The notes under the pieces are model-generated. The model searched no databases, was not told the DNA's origin, and worked only from the letters and a program-made list of their open reading frames with translations. Shown here one piece after another: positions 41,000 to 52,238 of a DNA stretch of 64,000 nt. A program made the translations under genes and the position numbers. Within the stretch, counting starts at the first letter, position 1, and every line of letters begins with the position of its first letter. Origin of the DNA: JACVRM01 sp963755085 (lineage in GTDB: Bacteria; Actinomycetota; Thermoleophilia; Gaiellales; Gaiellaceae); the NCBI GenBank assembly GCA_963755085.1, contig CAVWIN010000007.1:178356-242355 (forward strand), written 5' to 3'.

Positions 41000-41686
41000 C
41001 TAGGCGGAAACCGCGGGCGCGGTGTCAGCCGCCCGGCCGCCGCGCATGAACAGCCCGACGCTCACGATCAGGATCCAGAGCCCGACGACGAACCACGGAA
41101 AGAACACAATCAGGAAGAGGGCGATGATCCCTGCGGCCACTCCGAGCCAGCCCGCCCACTTGGGGACAGCGCCGGCCCGCAGCCCGGCCACCGAGGCGGC
41201 GATCAGCATCGTGCCGACACCGACCCCGCCCGACGCGTGCAGCACCCAGCTCACGTCGTCGGCCGCGTGGATCAACTCTGGATAGACCTGGTGGTGGTAC
41301 GTGTCGTCGCTCATCGTTCGCAGGCCCGTCTCCACGGCAAGCGCCGCGAGGGTGAGCGTCGCGTAGACGGTGCCGCCAATCGCCGTCAAGCCGGTGAGGA
41401 ACCCGTCGTCGACCTCGAGCCGCCGGACGGCCCGCACCAGCGCGCTCAGGAACCAAAGGAAGGAGAAGATCCCGAGGCCCGCGATGATCCAGCCGAAGTT
41501 GACCCGGTCGCGGTGCCCGGAGTCCGAGTAGTAGGCGATGATCTTCGCCGGAGGTCCGCTTGTGTCCGGCTCTCCGGAGTACGTGAGGATCACGCCGATC
41601 ACGAAGAGAACGACGTAGGCCACTCCGCCGAGCGCCGCCCAACGCGCCATCCCGGCGCTGGATCGCGTCGTTGCAGTCGAGCTCAT
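41000..41686 (-). CDS. Six-span membrane protein, DUF4386-like
   Basis: A 228-residue protein with six or so hydrophobic helices (near residues 18-36, 66-85, 102-122, 150-170, 176-195 and 198-215). The ATG follows an AGGAGG site at the right distance. The pattern RWAALGGVAYVVLFVIGVIL and the long loop with HHQVYPELIHAADDVSWVLH resemble DUF4386-type actinobacterial membrane proteins. Function is unknown. It is a single gene bounded by a hairpin and the tRNA interval. Confidence 0.7.
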   Translation of the reverse strand: MSSTATTRSSAGMARWAALGGVAYVVLFVIGVILTYSGEPDTSGPPAKIIAYYSDSGHRDRVNFGWIIAGLGIFSFLWFLSALVRAVRRLEVDDGFLTGLTAIGGTVYATLTLAALAVETGLRTMSDDTYHHQVYPELIHAADDVSWVLHASGGVGVGTMLIAASVAGLRAGAVPKWAGWLGVAAGIIALFLIVFFPWFVVGLWILIVSVGLFMRGGRAADTAPAVSA

Positions 41687-41932
41687 TGACCCCTCCTGGT
41701 CGGATTTCGGCCGTGATTCTGGCCAGCCGTTCGGACGAGCCGGTCGAGGTCTGCTCGAGGGCGCCTCCGGGACCACGGCGGCAGCCCACCGAAGCGCGCG
41801 CGCGGGTCGAGGCCGCCGAGGGCGACGAGGGCGCCGCCCCGTGAGCTGCTCAACCGCGCGATCGCGGCGAACGCGGACGTCCGCAAATGGGCGCAGGGCG
41901 ACCGGCTGCTCGCGCCGCTCCCTTCCTAGCGA

Positions 41933-42005
41933 AGCCGACGCCCGGACTCGAACCGGGGACCCCTTCATTACGAGTGAAGTGCTCTACCAGCTGAGCTACG
42001 TCGGC
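41933..42005 (-). tRNA. tRNA-Thr, anticodon CGU
   Basis: A 73-base cloverleaf on the minus strand. The acceptor stem GCCGACG pairs with CGTCGGC. The D arm is GCTC-AGCTGGTA-GAGC, the anticodon arm CTTCA-CTCGTAA-TGAAG and the T arm CCCGG-TTCGAGT-CCGGG. CCA is not encoded. All standard features are present. Confidence 0.96.
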
Positions 42006-42049
42006 GCAGGTCGCATCGTAGCGGGGTTCCGCGGAACCTTCGCGTCGTG

Positions 42050-42604
42050 CTACGCGGCCGCGTCCTCGCCCTGATCGGGCCTGGCGAACGCCCCGGCCGA
42101 CTCGAGCGAGTCGCCCATCGCGTCCGCCCAGTCCGCCGGCGGGTTCCACTCCGGCTCCGGCGTTCCGGCCCGCGGCGCCGCCGCGCGCGTCTTGCCCTCG
42201 CGGCGCCGCCGCCGCTCCCGCTCACGCGCCGCCCGGCGCGCGGCGCGCGCCTCGTCGTCGGTGACGAGCATCTTCTCCACCGCCTCGTGCTCGAGGGCCG
42301 TGTAGCGCGAGATCTGCCGCGCCGTCGCGCCCGCCGCGCTCAGGGCAACGACCGCAGCGGCATCCTCGTCGAGCTCCACCTCGCCGCGCAGGCGGCCGAG
42401 CACTCCGAAGCGCCGACGGCTCGCCTCGCGGTGCTCCGCCTCCACGTGCTCACGGAACGCCTCCATCGTGCGCGACGCCTCGCGGCTCAGCCGATCGTGC
42501 TCCCCGACGCATGACGCAGAGCAGAACGAGGAGAACCCCAGCTCGAGCCCGAGAGGGAATCCACAGTTGAGGCAGCGCCGCTCCTGCTCTCGCCGTCGTT
42601 GCAA
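42050..42604 (-). CDS. Zinc-ribbon-containing protein of unknown function
   Basis: A 184-residue protein from a TTG start. The N-terminal CLNCGFPLGLELGFSSFCSASC-type pattern (two Cys pairs, 17 residues apart) is a small zinc finger. A helical segment, a short helix-turn-helix-like stretch (ATARQISRYTALEHEAVEKML), a run of about fifteen basic residues and a Pro-rich acidic tail follow. DNA or RNA binding is likely. The start is uncertain, because no ATG is available in frame upstream. Confidence 0.6.
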   Translation of the reverse strand: MQRRREQERRCLNCGFPLGLELGFSSFCSASCVGEHDRLSREASRTMEAFREHVEAEHREASRRRFGVLGRLRGEVELDEDAAAVVALSAAGATARQISRYTALEHEAVEKMLVTDDEARAARRAARERERRRRREGKTRAAAPRAGTPEPEWNPPADWADAMGDSLESAGAFARPDQGEDAAA

Positions 42605-42643
42605 CCCATACGAAAAGGTAGGTCCCGGGTCGGACGGAATCGG

Positions 42644-43756
42644 TCAGCGCGCGCGTGCGGCCAGCGCGCCCGCGATGTCGCTGACCGAGACGAGCCCGCG
42701 CAGGCGCCCGTCGTCCAGCACGAGCCCGCGCTGGACGCCGCCGGCGCTCAGCTCCGCGAACGCCTCCATGACCGGCTCGTCCTCGTGCAGCAGCGGCACG
42801 TCGCCGAGCGGCAGCGCGAGCTCGCCGACGAGGCGCATGTCCCATTCCCACCGCGGCGTCCGCGCCACGCGCTCGAACGGCAGCAGCCCCACGACGCGGC
42901 CGTCCGCGTCGACGACCGGGTACGTGGTGAAGCGCCGGGCGGAGCCCGCGATCTCGGCCATGAACTGGCCGATCGTCGCGTCGGCACGCGCGACGACCGG
43001 CGCGCGCACCATCAGATCGCCGACGCGCAGCCCGCGCAGCGAATCGCTCGTCACCGCGTAGCGCGCCTCGGCGCTCGCCGCGCCGAACAGGAACCAGCCC
43101 AGGAACGCCAGCCATGCGCCCGAGAAGGAGCCCTGGAGCGCGAAGAGCAGGATGCCGCCGCCGATCAGCAGGACGCCGAACGCGCGCCCGACGTTCGCCG
43201 CGACGGCAGTCGCCCAGCGGAAGTCCTTGCGGGCGGCCCACAGCGCAGAACGGAGCACGCGTCCGCCGTCGAGCGGCAGCGCCGGCAGCAGGTTGAAGAC
43301 GAGCAGCGTCAGGTTGATGTAGCCGAGCCACGCGGCGACGCCGTCGACCTCGCCGGACACGTCCGTCGCGGCCGCGAACCCCACGAAGAGAAGCCCGAGC
43401 ACCAGCGACACCAGCGGCCCGGCGATCGCGATCCGGAACTCGGCGCCCGCCGACCTGAACATCGAGCGGAAGCTCGCCACGCCGCCGAACAGCCACAGCG
43501 TGATGCCCTCGATCACCATGCCCTCGCGCCGCGCCTGGATCGCGTGCCCGAGCTCGTGCAGGAGCAGCGACACGAAGAAGAGGAAGGCCGCGACGACCGC
43601 CATGGCCAGGTAGGTCGTGTGCGACAGCCCCGGGTTCGTGTCGGGGAAGACGCTCGACTCCAGCGACCAGGTGATCAGCCCGAAGACGATGAGCCAGCTC
43701 CAGTTGACGCCGATCCGGATGCCGGCAATGCGGCCGAGCGTGAGGGTGCTGTTCAC
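42644..43756 (-). CDS. Site-2 protease family metalloprotease with CBS domains
   Basis: A 370-residue intramembrane metalloprotease of the M50/SpoIVFB type. The zinc motif HELGH lies at about residue 68 in a membrane helix, and the third ligand is in NLLPALPLDGGRVLR near residue 160. About six spans cover residues 15-225. Two CBS domains occupy the C-terminal 135 residues and may bind adenine nucleotides to set activity. Such proteases cleave membrane-bound anti-sigma factors or pro-sigma factors. The substrate is not evident here. The start is a GTG. Confidence 0.92.
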   Translation of the reverse strand: MNSTLTLGRIAGIRIGVNWSWLIVFGLITWSLESSVFPDTNPGLSHTTYLAMAVVAAFLFFVSLLLHELGHAIQARREGMVIEGITLWLFGGVASFRSMFRSAGAEFRIAIAGPLVSLVLGLLFVGFAAATDVSGEVDGVAAWLGYINLTLLVFNLLPALPLDGGRVLRSALWAARKDFRWATAVAANVGRAFGVLLIGGGILLFALQGSFSGAWLAFLGWFLFGAASAEARYAVTSDSLRGLRVGDLMVRAPVVARADATIGQFMAEIAGSARRFTTYPVVDADGRVVGLLPFERVARTPRWEWDMRLVGELALPLGDVPLLHEDEPVMEAFAELSAGGVQRGLVLDDGRLRGLVSVSDIAGALAARAR

Positions 43757-43787
43757 CTCGCCGCCACCGTAGCGGCCCGGATCAGTC

Positions 43788-44432
43788 TCAGCGGGCCGGC
43801 GCGGGCTCGCGGACGTCGGTGACGACGTGCGTGACGGGCGGCGTGAAGCGCAGGCGGGCCGACTCGACGACGCCCCGCTCGAGCCAGTTCGACCGGCCCT
43901 CGGGATGCGTCGAGATAAGGATCTCGTCGGCGCCGAAGGTCCGGAGCGCGTCCTCGATCGCCTGCAGCGGGTCGTCGTCGCCGACCCGGCCCTCGACGTT
44001 GACGCCGGCCGCCTGCAGCTGCGCGACCGACTCGTCGAGCCGTTCGCGCGCCTCCGCGCGCGCGCCGTCCTCGTCGGACGTCCAGTGGCGCACGTGCGAG
44101 TTCAGCGCCGGGGCCACCACCAGGACGTGCTCGTCGACCCCCTCGGAACGCCGCCGGATGTCGCCGATCAGCGTGTCGCCGCCGACGGTCTCGTTCGCGA
44201 TCACGAGGATGCGCCGCTCGCCCGCGGCGTGCGGCCGTGGCTCGACCCGCTCGGGCTCGCCGGCCCCACCGCGGCGGTAGACGAGGATCGCGCCCAGGGT
44301 CACGACGATCCAGACCGGGATGCCCACCCACCAGCCGCCGAGCAGGCTGGCAGCGGCAATCAGCGCGAACGAAATGATCGTCAGCAGAAGGAAGCTGAAC
44401 GCGTCGGACTCGCTTCGGAACGGATTCCGCAT
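43788..44432 (-). CDS. Membrane-anchored Usp-fold protein
   Basis: A 214-residue protein with two N-terminal membrane spans (about residues 13-33 and 34-52) and a soluble domain starting RRILVIANETVGGDTLIGDI. The soluble part has the alternating pattern of a Usp/HUP fold, with ADEILISTHPEGRSNWLERG near the C-terminus where nucleotide would bind. The GxxG signature is not canonical. It lies between the site-2 protease and the GH13 gene, all on the minus strand. Function is unknown. Confidence 0.75.
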   Translation of the reverse strand: MRNPFRSESDAFSFLLLTIISFALIAAASLLGGWWVGIPVWIVVTLGAILVYRRGGAGEPERVEPRPHAAGERRILVIANETVGGDTLIGDIRRRSEGVDEHVLVVAPALNSHVRHWTSDEDGARAEARERLDESVAQLQAAGVNVEGRVGDDDPLQAIEDALRTFGADEILISTHPEGRSNWLERGVVESARLRFTPPVTHVVTDVREPAPAR

Positions 44433-44453
44433 TGTGCTCGCCTGGTATCTACG

Positions 44454-46586
44454 TTACTCCGATGGGCGCGGTTTGAAACCAAGCGGAGGCGAGACCGCCA
44501 CCGAGCCGTCCAATGCGCGGGCGACTGCAACCACCCAGACCCGCTCGCCCTTCTTGAACGTGGCCGGGCTCACGAACGCCCGGTACGGCGGCGAGTCGTC
44601 GACGCCGACGCGCACCCACGCCTTGCCCTGCTCCCGGCGCACGGCGAAGGAGACGCTGACCGGCCCGCTCGTGCCGGCGACGCCGAGCCGCCAGAAGTCG
44701 GTCAGGGAGTCGCGGGCGATCCGCACCTTCGGCGCGCCCGGCGCCGTCGCCGGCACCTGCGCGTTCGCCTGGAGGAGCAGCGTCGACAGCGCCGGCACGG
44801 TCACGGAGAGCGCGCCCTTCGCGTTCGAGGAGACCGAGGCCGACCCGAGCAGCGCGGTCCAGCCTGCCGACGGCGTCGAGGTCGTCACCGAGACCGTTGC
44901 CGGCGCGGTGTCCGAGTTGAACATCGCGAGCACCTCACGCCGGTCGTTGGCATCGATACGGCTGACGGCGAGCACCTTGCCCTGCGCGGAGCGGACGAAC
45001 GATGCGCCGGTCGAGAGCGCCGGGATCGTGTCGCGCAGGTGCCCGAGCACGCGCAGCCGCTGCGAGATCGGGTGCTGCGGCTCCGAGAACGACGAACCGT
45101 TGCCGATCGGCGCCGAGCCGACCCGCTCCTCCGTCTTCCACTCCGCCACCTGCGTCGGGAACATGTCCTGGCGCGCGGCCTTGTCGCCGCCCGAGCCCAT
45201 CATCCCGACCTCGTCGCCGTAGTAGACGACCGGCGCCCCGCGCAGCAGGAAGAGCATGTCGTGCGCGAGCAGGTCGCGCTTCAGCAGCTCGTCCGGTGAG
45301 ATCGATGCGCCCGCCTTGGCGCGGATCTGCTGCGCCGCCCGGCCCATGTCGTGGTTGCCGAGGAACGTCGGCGGCGTCGCCACCACGCCGCCGCGCTCGA
45401 AGTAGTCGTCGTCGTCGAGCCGCGACGCGATCGCCTTCGGGCCCGATTGCCCGCTCGCGAAGCCGGTGAGCGCGTCCTGCATCGGGAAGTCGAGGACGTT
45501 CGGCAACCCGCGCGAGCGCACGTAGTCCGACATGTCGATCGCGTTCAGCCCGGCGACCTCGCCGAAGAACTGGAAGTTCGACACACCCGCCGCCTTCGCC
45601 GCCGCGAGGATCTTGGGGATCCAGAGGGTGAAGAACGCCTTGTTGACGTGCCGTGCGGTGTCGATGCGGAAGCCGTCGATCTTGAAGCGCTGGATCCAGC
45701 TTGCGTAGATGTCGGCGAGACCCTGCACGACCGCCGGCTTCTCGGTGAAGAGGTCGTCCAGGCCGAAGACGTCGCCCTGCTCGTAGCAGGCCTGGTCGCA
45801 CGACGAGAAGTCGATGTCGCCGCGGTCGTGGTAGTTCGTGACGTCGTTGAGCCACGCCGGCTTCTTCACCGTGCGGTCGGCGCCGAAGAGCGTCGGGATC
45901 TTCGGCATGTTCGCCGCCTTCAGGCATGGGAAGTTGGCGCTACGCACGAACCTCGCCGGGTCGAACTTCTTCCCGCGGCAGTCGCGGTACGCCTCGTCCG
46001 AGTAGCTCGAGCTCGTCGGCAGCAGGATGTAGTCGGCCGTGTGGTTCACGACCACGTCGAGGATCACCTTCATCCCGAGGCTGTGGGCGCACGTGACGAA
46101 GGCGCCGAAGTCGGCTTCGGTGCCGAGGTGCGGGTCGACCGTGGTGAAGTCGCGGATCCAGTAGCCGTGGTAGGCGGCGCTGTCGCCCTGCACGTAGCGC
46201 TGGACGAACGGCGGCGTCACCCAGATCGCGTTGAAGCCGAGGTTCTTGATCCGCGCGAGCCCGTTCGTCGTGCTCGTGCAGTCGCCGGTCAGCCCCTTGA
46301 AGTCGCCGCCGTGGAAGAAGCCGACGTTTGTCGGGTCATAGCCCGTGACGGAGGCGCCGCCCGTGATGCCGGCCGTGTCGTTCGCGGTGTCCCCGTTCGC
46401 GTAGCGGTCGGTCATCACGAAGTAGATGCGGTCGGAGGCGAGCGCGAGCCGGGTCGGCGGCTGCGAGAGCAGCGCGAGCGTCGCGCCGGCGGGCGGCGCG
46501 GGCGGCTTCGGCGACGCGCCGAACGCGATGGTGCCGAAGACGAGCGCGGCGGCCGCCGCGGCGAGAAGCAGACCCCTGAGCTTCAT
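44454..46586 (-). CDS. Secreted GH13 alpha-amylase family glycoside hydrolase
   Basis: A 710-residue enzyme with an N-terminal signal peptide (about 1-25). The four GH13 motifs are present: DVVVNH, GFRIDTARH with the nucleophile Asp, FFGEVAG with the acid Glu, and FLGNHDMGR with the transition-state Asp. Cysteine pairs around residues 105-300 suggest disulfides. The C-terminal 200 residues are beta-rich, first domain C, then a module with an FnIII/CBM-like pattern. It probably cuts alpha-glucans outside the cell to maltodextrins for the adjacent ABC importer. The gene is intact. Confidence 0.93.
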   Translation of the reverse strand: MKLRGLLLAAAAAALVFGTIAFGASPKPPAPPAGATLALLSQPPTRLALASDRIYFVMTDRYANGDTANDTAGITGGASVTGYDPTNVGFFHGGDFKGLTGDCTSTTNGLARIKNLGFNAIWVTPPFVQRYVQGDSAAYHGYWIRDFTTVDPHLGTEADFGAFVTCAHSLGMKVILDVVVNHTADYILLPTSSSYSDEAYRDCRGKKFDPARFVRSANFPCLKAANMPKIPTLFGADRTVKKPAWLNDVTNYHDRGDIDFSSCDQACYEQGDVFGLDDLFTEKPAVVQGLADIYASWIQRFKIDGFRIDTARHVNKAFFTLWIPKILAAAKAAGVSNFQFFGEVAGLNAIDMSDYVRSRGLPNVLDFPMQDALTGFASGQSGPKAIASRLDDDDYFERGGVVATPPTFLGNHDMGRAAQQIRAKAGASISPDELLKRDLLAHDMLFLLRGAPVVYYGDEVGMMGSGGDKAARQDMFPTQVAEWKTEERVGSAPIGNGSSFSEPQHPISQRLRVLGHLRDTIPALSTGASFVRSAQGKVLAVSRIDANDRREVLAMFNSDTAPATVSVTTSTPSAGWTALLGSASVSSNAKGALSVTVPALSTLLLQANAQVPATAPGAPKVRIARDSLTDFWRLGVAGTSGPVSVSFAVRREQGKAWVRVGVDDSPPYRAFVSPATFKKGERVWVVAVARALDGSVAVSPPLGFKPRPSE

Positions 46587-46590
46587 CGGG

Positions 46591-47784
46591 TTACCGGAGC
46601 GGCTCGCCCGAGTCGGCGTCGAACAGATGGATCATCGACGTGTCGACCGCGACCGCCAGATCCTCGTCGATGCGCAGGTCGAGCGCCTCGCGCGCGGGCA
46701 GCGAGGCGACGAGGTTCGGCCGGGTCGCCGTGACGCCGTCCTCGCTCTCGGCCTCCGCCTGCACGGCCTCCTCGATGCCGCCGGAGCCCGACGTCACCGC
46801 GCGGGCGTCGACGCGGAAGTAGGCCATCGTGTCCGCGCCGAGCGCCTCGAGCAGCTCGAGGTGGGCCGGCATCGTCGGCAGGTCCGGCCGCCCCGACCCG
46901 ACGTGCAGGTCGTCGCTCCGCAGCCCGACGATGACCGGGCGTCCCTCCTGGCCGCGCGCGCCGGGGTTGCGCGCGAGCGCCTGCTCGTTGAGCGGCAGTG
47001 GCTGGCCGGCGACGGTGACGCTGACCGAGCCGTTCTGCCCGTGCAGCGTGCCCTCGAGCAGGTTCATCGGGGGCGTGCCGATGAAGCCGGCGACGAACAG
47101 GTTCGCGGGCTCGTCGTAGAGCTTCTGCGGCTTGTCCACCTGCTGGAGCCGGCCCAGGCTCATGACCGCGACGCGGTCGCCCATCGTCATCGCCTCGACC
47201 TGGTCGTGGGTCACGTAGATCGTCGTCGTCGCGAGGCTGCGCTGCAGCTTCGAGATGTCCGCTCGCATCTGGACGCGGAGCTTCGCGTCGAGGTTCGAGA
47301 GCGGCTCGTCCATCAGGAACGCCTGTGGGCGGCGGACGATCGCGCGGCCCATGGCGACGCGCTGCCGCTGCCCGCCGGAGAGCTCCTTCGGCCGCCGCGT
47401 CAGGTACGGCGACAGGTCGAGCATCTTGGCCGCCCACTGGACGCGCTGCTCGATCTCGTCCTTCGGCATCTTCCGCAGCCGCAGCCCGAAGGCGATGTTC
47501 TCGGCCACGTTCAGGTGCGGGTAGAGCGCGTAGTTCTGGAAGACCATGGCGATGTCCCGCTCGCGCGGGCCGACCTTGTTCACGACCCGGTCGCCGATCT
47601 TGACCTCGCCGGCGCTGATCTCCTCGAGGCCCGCGACCATGCGCAGCGCCGTCGTCTTGCCGCAGCCGGACGGGCCGACGAGCACCAGGAACTCGCCGTC
47701 GTTGGCGCGCAGCGTCAGGTCGAAGACGGCCTGGACGCCGTTGTCGTAGACCTTGTCGACGTGTTGGAAGCTGACGTCAGCCAC
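46591..47784 (-). CDS. Sugar ABC transporter ATPase, MsmX/UgpC type
   Basis: A 397-residue ATPase of the carbohydrate-uptake CUT1 class. Walker A is GPSGCGKTT, the Q-loop FQNYALYPHL, the signature LSGGQRQR and Walker B FLMDEPLSNLDAKLR. The C-terminal 140 residues form the TOBE/MOP domain, longer than usual because of an acidic insert (about residues 325-350). It powers the maltodextrin importer encoded upstream. It lies between the GH13 enzymes and is intact, unlike the adjoining genes. Confidence 0.93.
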   Translation of the reverse strand: MADVSFQHVDKVYDNGVQAVFDLTLRANDGEFLVLVGPSGCGKTTALRMVAGLEEISAGEVKIGDRVVNKVGPRERDIAMVFQNYALYPHLNVAENIAFGLRLRKMPKDEIEQRVQWAAKMLDLSPYLTRRPKELSGGQRQRVAMGRAIVRRPQAFLMDEPLSNLDAKLRVQMRADISKLQRSLATTTIYVTHDQVEAMTMGDRVAVMSLGRLQQVDKPQKLYDEPANLFVAGFIGTPPMNLLEGTLHGQNGSVSVTVAGQPLPLNEQALARNPGARGQEGRPVIVGLRSDDLHVGSGRPDLPTMPAHLELLEALGADTMAYFRVDARAVTSGSGGIEEAVQAEAESEDGVTATRPNLVASLPAREALDLRIDEDLAVAVDTSMIHLFDADSGEPLR

Positions 47785-47793
47785 CGTTCCTCC

Positions 47794-49627
47794 TTAGACG
47801 AGTCGCCACACCGAAAAAGCTGGTCCATCGCCGGGCAGCACCGCCCAGTCGCCGTCGCGCCGCGCCTCGCCGCCCTCGAGCGGCTCGAGCTCCGCGCCGA
47901 GCGGCAACCGGATGGGCGGGCCGGGCGCCCGGGTCGCCAGGCAGAGCAGCCGCTCGCCGGGCGTCTCGCGCAGGTAGGCGATCGCGTCGGCCGAGACGTG
48001 CGCGTAGCGGATGCCGCCGCGCGCGAGCGCCTCGCTCGAGCGGCGCAGCGTGATCAGCCGCTGGTACGCGGCGAAGACGTCGGTGTCCCAGGTCTCCGGG
48101 GCGTCCCACGGCATCGGCCGGCGCGCGTCCTCGCCCCAGTCGCCGCCGACGCCGATCTCGTCGCCGGCGAAGATCATCGGGACGCCGGGCGAGGTCATCT
48201 GCAGCCCGATGCCGACGAGCTGGCGGTCGCGCGCGCCGGTCACGCTCGAGAAGCGCGCGGTGTCGTGCGAGTCGAGCAGCGCCCACGAGTGCAGGAGGCC
48301 GTCCCAGGGCACGCCCGCGCGGAACGCGCGCATGGTCGCGACGGCCTGCTCGCCGTCCTGGCGGACGAGCCCGACGGGGTAGCCCCAGAACGCGGTGCGC
48401 AGCTCCTCCGGCAGCTCGTCGCCGCGGAGCCACGACCAGACAGGGCGCGAGAAGCCGGCGTAGTTCATGACGCCGTGCCAGCCGTCGCCGCGCAGGTCGG
48501 CGCGGAAGTCGTGCGCGTGCTCGGCGACGATGACCGCGTCCGGATCGACCGCGATCGGCCGCGTCGCGCACCGCGCGCGCGACCGCGTGCGTGAGGTCGA
48601 CGCCGCGGAAGCGGCCGGTCATGTTGGCGACGTCGATCCGCCAGCCGTCGAGGCCCTCCTGGAGCCAGCGCGCGACGACGCCGAGCACGCGGTCGGTCAG
48701 CTCGGCCGAGGCCCAGTTCAGCTTCGGCAGGTGCGGCAGCCCGTACCAGCTCGCGTAGCCGTGCGGCAGCGACTCGTCCCAGAAATAGAAGGAGCGCTCC
48801 GGCGCGCCCGTGTCCTCGCGCGCGCGTGTGAACCACTCGTGGCCGTTGCCGGAATGGTTGAGCGTCAGGTCGCCGATCAGCCGCAGCCCGCGCTCGTGGG
48901 CGGCCCGGGCGAGCGAGCGCAGCGCCTCGTCGCCGCCGAGCAGCGGGTCGATCTGGTCGAAGGTCGCCGAGTCGTACCGGTGCGAGGTGCCGGCCGGGAA
49001 GATCGGCGTCAGGTAGATCGCGCCGGCGCCGAGGCGCTCGACGTGGTCGAGGTGCTGCTCCACGCCCGGCAGGTCGCCGCCGTAGAAGTCGTACTGGTTG
49101 CCGAAGCCGCGGCCGGTCGGCAGCTCGCCCCACTGCTTCGTTTTGCCCCACGGCGGCGGCCCGGGCGCGGCGCCCGTGGTCGCGAAGCGGTCGGGGAAGA
49201 TCTGGTACACGACCGAGCGCAGGTGCCAGTCGGGGCCCGGCGCGCCGGTCGTCATGCGGAAGTCGTCCGCGTCGGGGACGTCGTGATCGACGAGGCCGAG
49301 GCCGTTGACCCACGAGTAGCCGACGTCGCCGCCGGAGAGCAGCCAGCGGTACGGGACGTCGGGGTTGCCGACCTCGAAGTCGGCGCGCCACCAGGTGTCC
49401 GTGCTCGTCTCCTCGTCGACCTCCGCCACCACCGGGCGGATCTCGCCGTCGACGACCGAGCGCAGCACGACCGTGTCGACGCGCGTCGGCTTCGGCACGC
49501 GCAGGCGCACGGTCGCGGTGCCGCCGACCTCGTCGGGCCGCTCGAGCACGTACGCGTCCGAGCCGTCGTGGTGCGGTTCCGCGAGCAGCGACGCGCCGAC
49601 CGCGCCGCGCTCCTGGGTGGCGCTCAT
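47794..49627 (-). CDS. GH13 alpha-glycosidase (neopullulanase-like), frameshifted
   Basis: A cytoplasmic GH13 enzyme of about 610 residues, read from two frames. The N-terminal part (from 49627) has an immunoglobulin-like domain, VVYQIFPDRF, DLTLNHSGNGHEW and GWRIDVANMTGRF. Near position 48555 the frame changes to one with VIVAEHAHDF, MNYAGFSRPVW, SHDTARF and the C-terminal domain. All catalytic residues are present, so one indel restores a full enzyme. It would degrade imported maltodextrin or cyclomaltodextrin. The start overlaps the malG stop (ATGA). Confidence 0.85.
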
Positions 49628-50561
49628 CCCTTGACCGATCCCTGCGTGAGCCCGCCGACGATGAACTTCTGCAGGCCCAGGAACAGCGCGGTCACGGGGA
49701 TGGCGGCGAGCAGCGCGCCGGCCGCGAACGGCCCCCAGTTGTTGCCGTACTGCTTGTCGATGTAGACGCGTAACCCGACGGGAGCGTCTGCTTGTCCGTC
49801 GTCTGGAGCACCGTGCTCGCGATCGCGAACTCGTTCAGCGTGAAGATGAAGCTGATCAGCGCGACGACGGCGAGGATCGGGATCGACAGCGGCAGGATCA
49901 CGCCCCAGAAGATCTGGTTCGGCGTCGCCCCGTCGACCTTCGCCGACTCGTCCAGCTCCTTCGGGATCGTGTCGAAGAAGCCCTTCATCAGCCAGGTGTT
50001 CACGCCCATCGCGCCGCCGAGGTAGACGAGGATCAGCCCGGTGCGCGTGTTCAGCCCGAACGCCGGGAAGACGTTGCCGACCTGGAGCAGGATCAGGTAG
50101 ATCGCGACGACGAGCAAGATCTGCGGGAACATCTGGATCAAGCAGCAGCGCGAGCATCCCGAAGCGGCGGCCCGTGAAGCGGAAGCGGCTGAACGCGTAC
50201 GCGGCGAACGCGCCGAGCGCGACGCTGAAGATCGCCGCGACGCCCGGGATGATCAGCGAGTTGACGTACCAGCGCACGTAGTGCGCGGTCGGCACGTTCA
50301 CGTTCTTCAGGTTCGTGTTGAAGAGGTCGCGGAAGTTCTGCAGCGTCAGGTGCGTCGGGATCAGCTGCGAGCCGTCGATCGACTGGTTCGGGTTGAACGC
50401 CGACGAGAGCACGAACCACACCGGGAAAAGCGCGAAGATCGATCGCGACGATCCCGACCACGTGGCGCCACCAGGTGTCGCCGAGGCCCGACCAGCGCGG
50501 GCGCTTCGACTCCGCTCGGCGACGGCGGTGCCGACACCGTACTCGCTCTGCTCGACCGTCG

Positions 50562-50565
<4 letters not shown>
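49624..50565 (-). CDS. malG: Maltose/maltodextrin ABC permease, MalG type, frameshifted
   Basis: A CUT1 permease of about 300 residues. Pieces in different frames add up to a full MalG: VEQSEYGVGTAVAERS, GDTWWRHVVGIVAI, FALFPVWFVLSSAFNPNQS, GAFAAYAFSRFRFTGRR, MFPQILLVVAIYLILLQ, the EAA-type loop PKELDESAKVDGATPNQIFW, and the end FIVGGLTQGSVKG. Indels are needed near 50507, 50440, 50143 and 49780. No piece shows degeneration. The start overlaps the malF stop. Confidence 0.82.
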
Positions 50566-52171
<1,606 letters not shown>

Positions 52172-52192
52172 GGAATCCCCTCGAAATGAGCG

Positions 52193-52227
52193 GTGGTGGG
52201 CGCTCCCCGCGGGAGCGCCCATCACCC
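52193..52227 (-). terminator. Hairpin between malE-type and malF-type genes
   Basis: A 16-base stem with one G-T pair and a 3-base loop (52193-52208 with 52212-52227) lies between the binding-protein stop and the permease start. In maltose operons a hairpin here limits read-through, so that more binding protein than permease is made. It may be a partial terminator or an mRNA-stabilising structure. Confidence 0.6.
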
Positions 52228-52238
52228 TCTCATGGAAC

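Noticed and set aside
41820..41930. Plus-strand frame ending in KWAQGDRLLAPLPS before the tRNA-Thr gene
   Set aside because: It looks like a possible gene tail, but there is no start and the upstream sequence is low in complexity. Too little to call a pseudogene.
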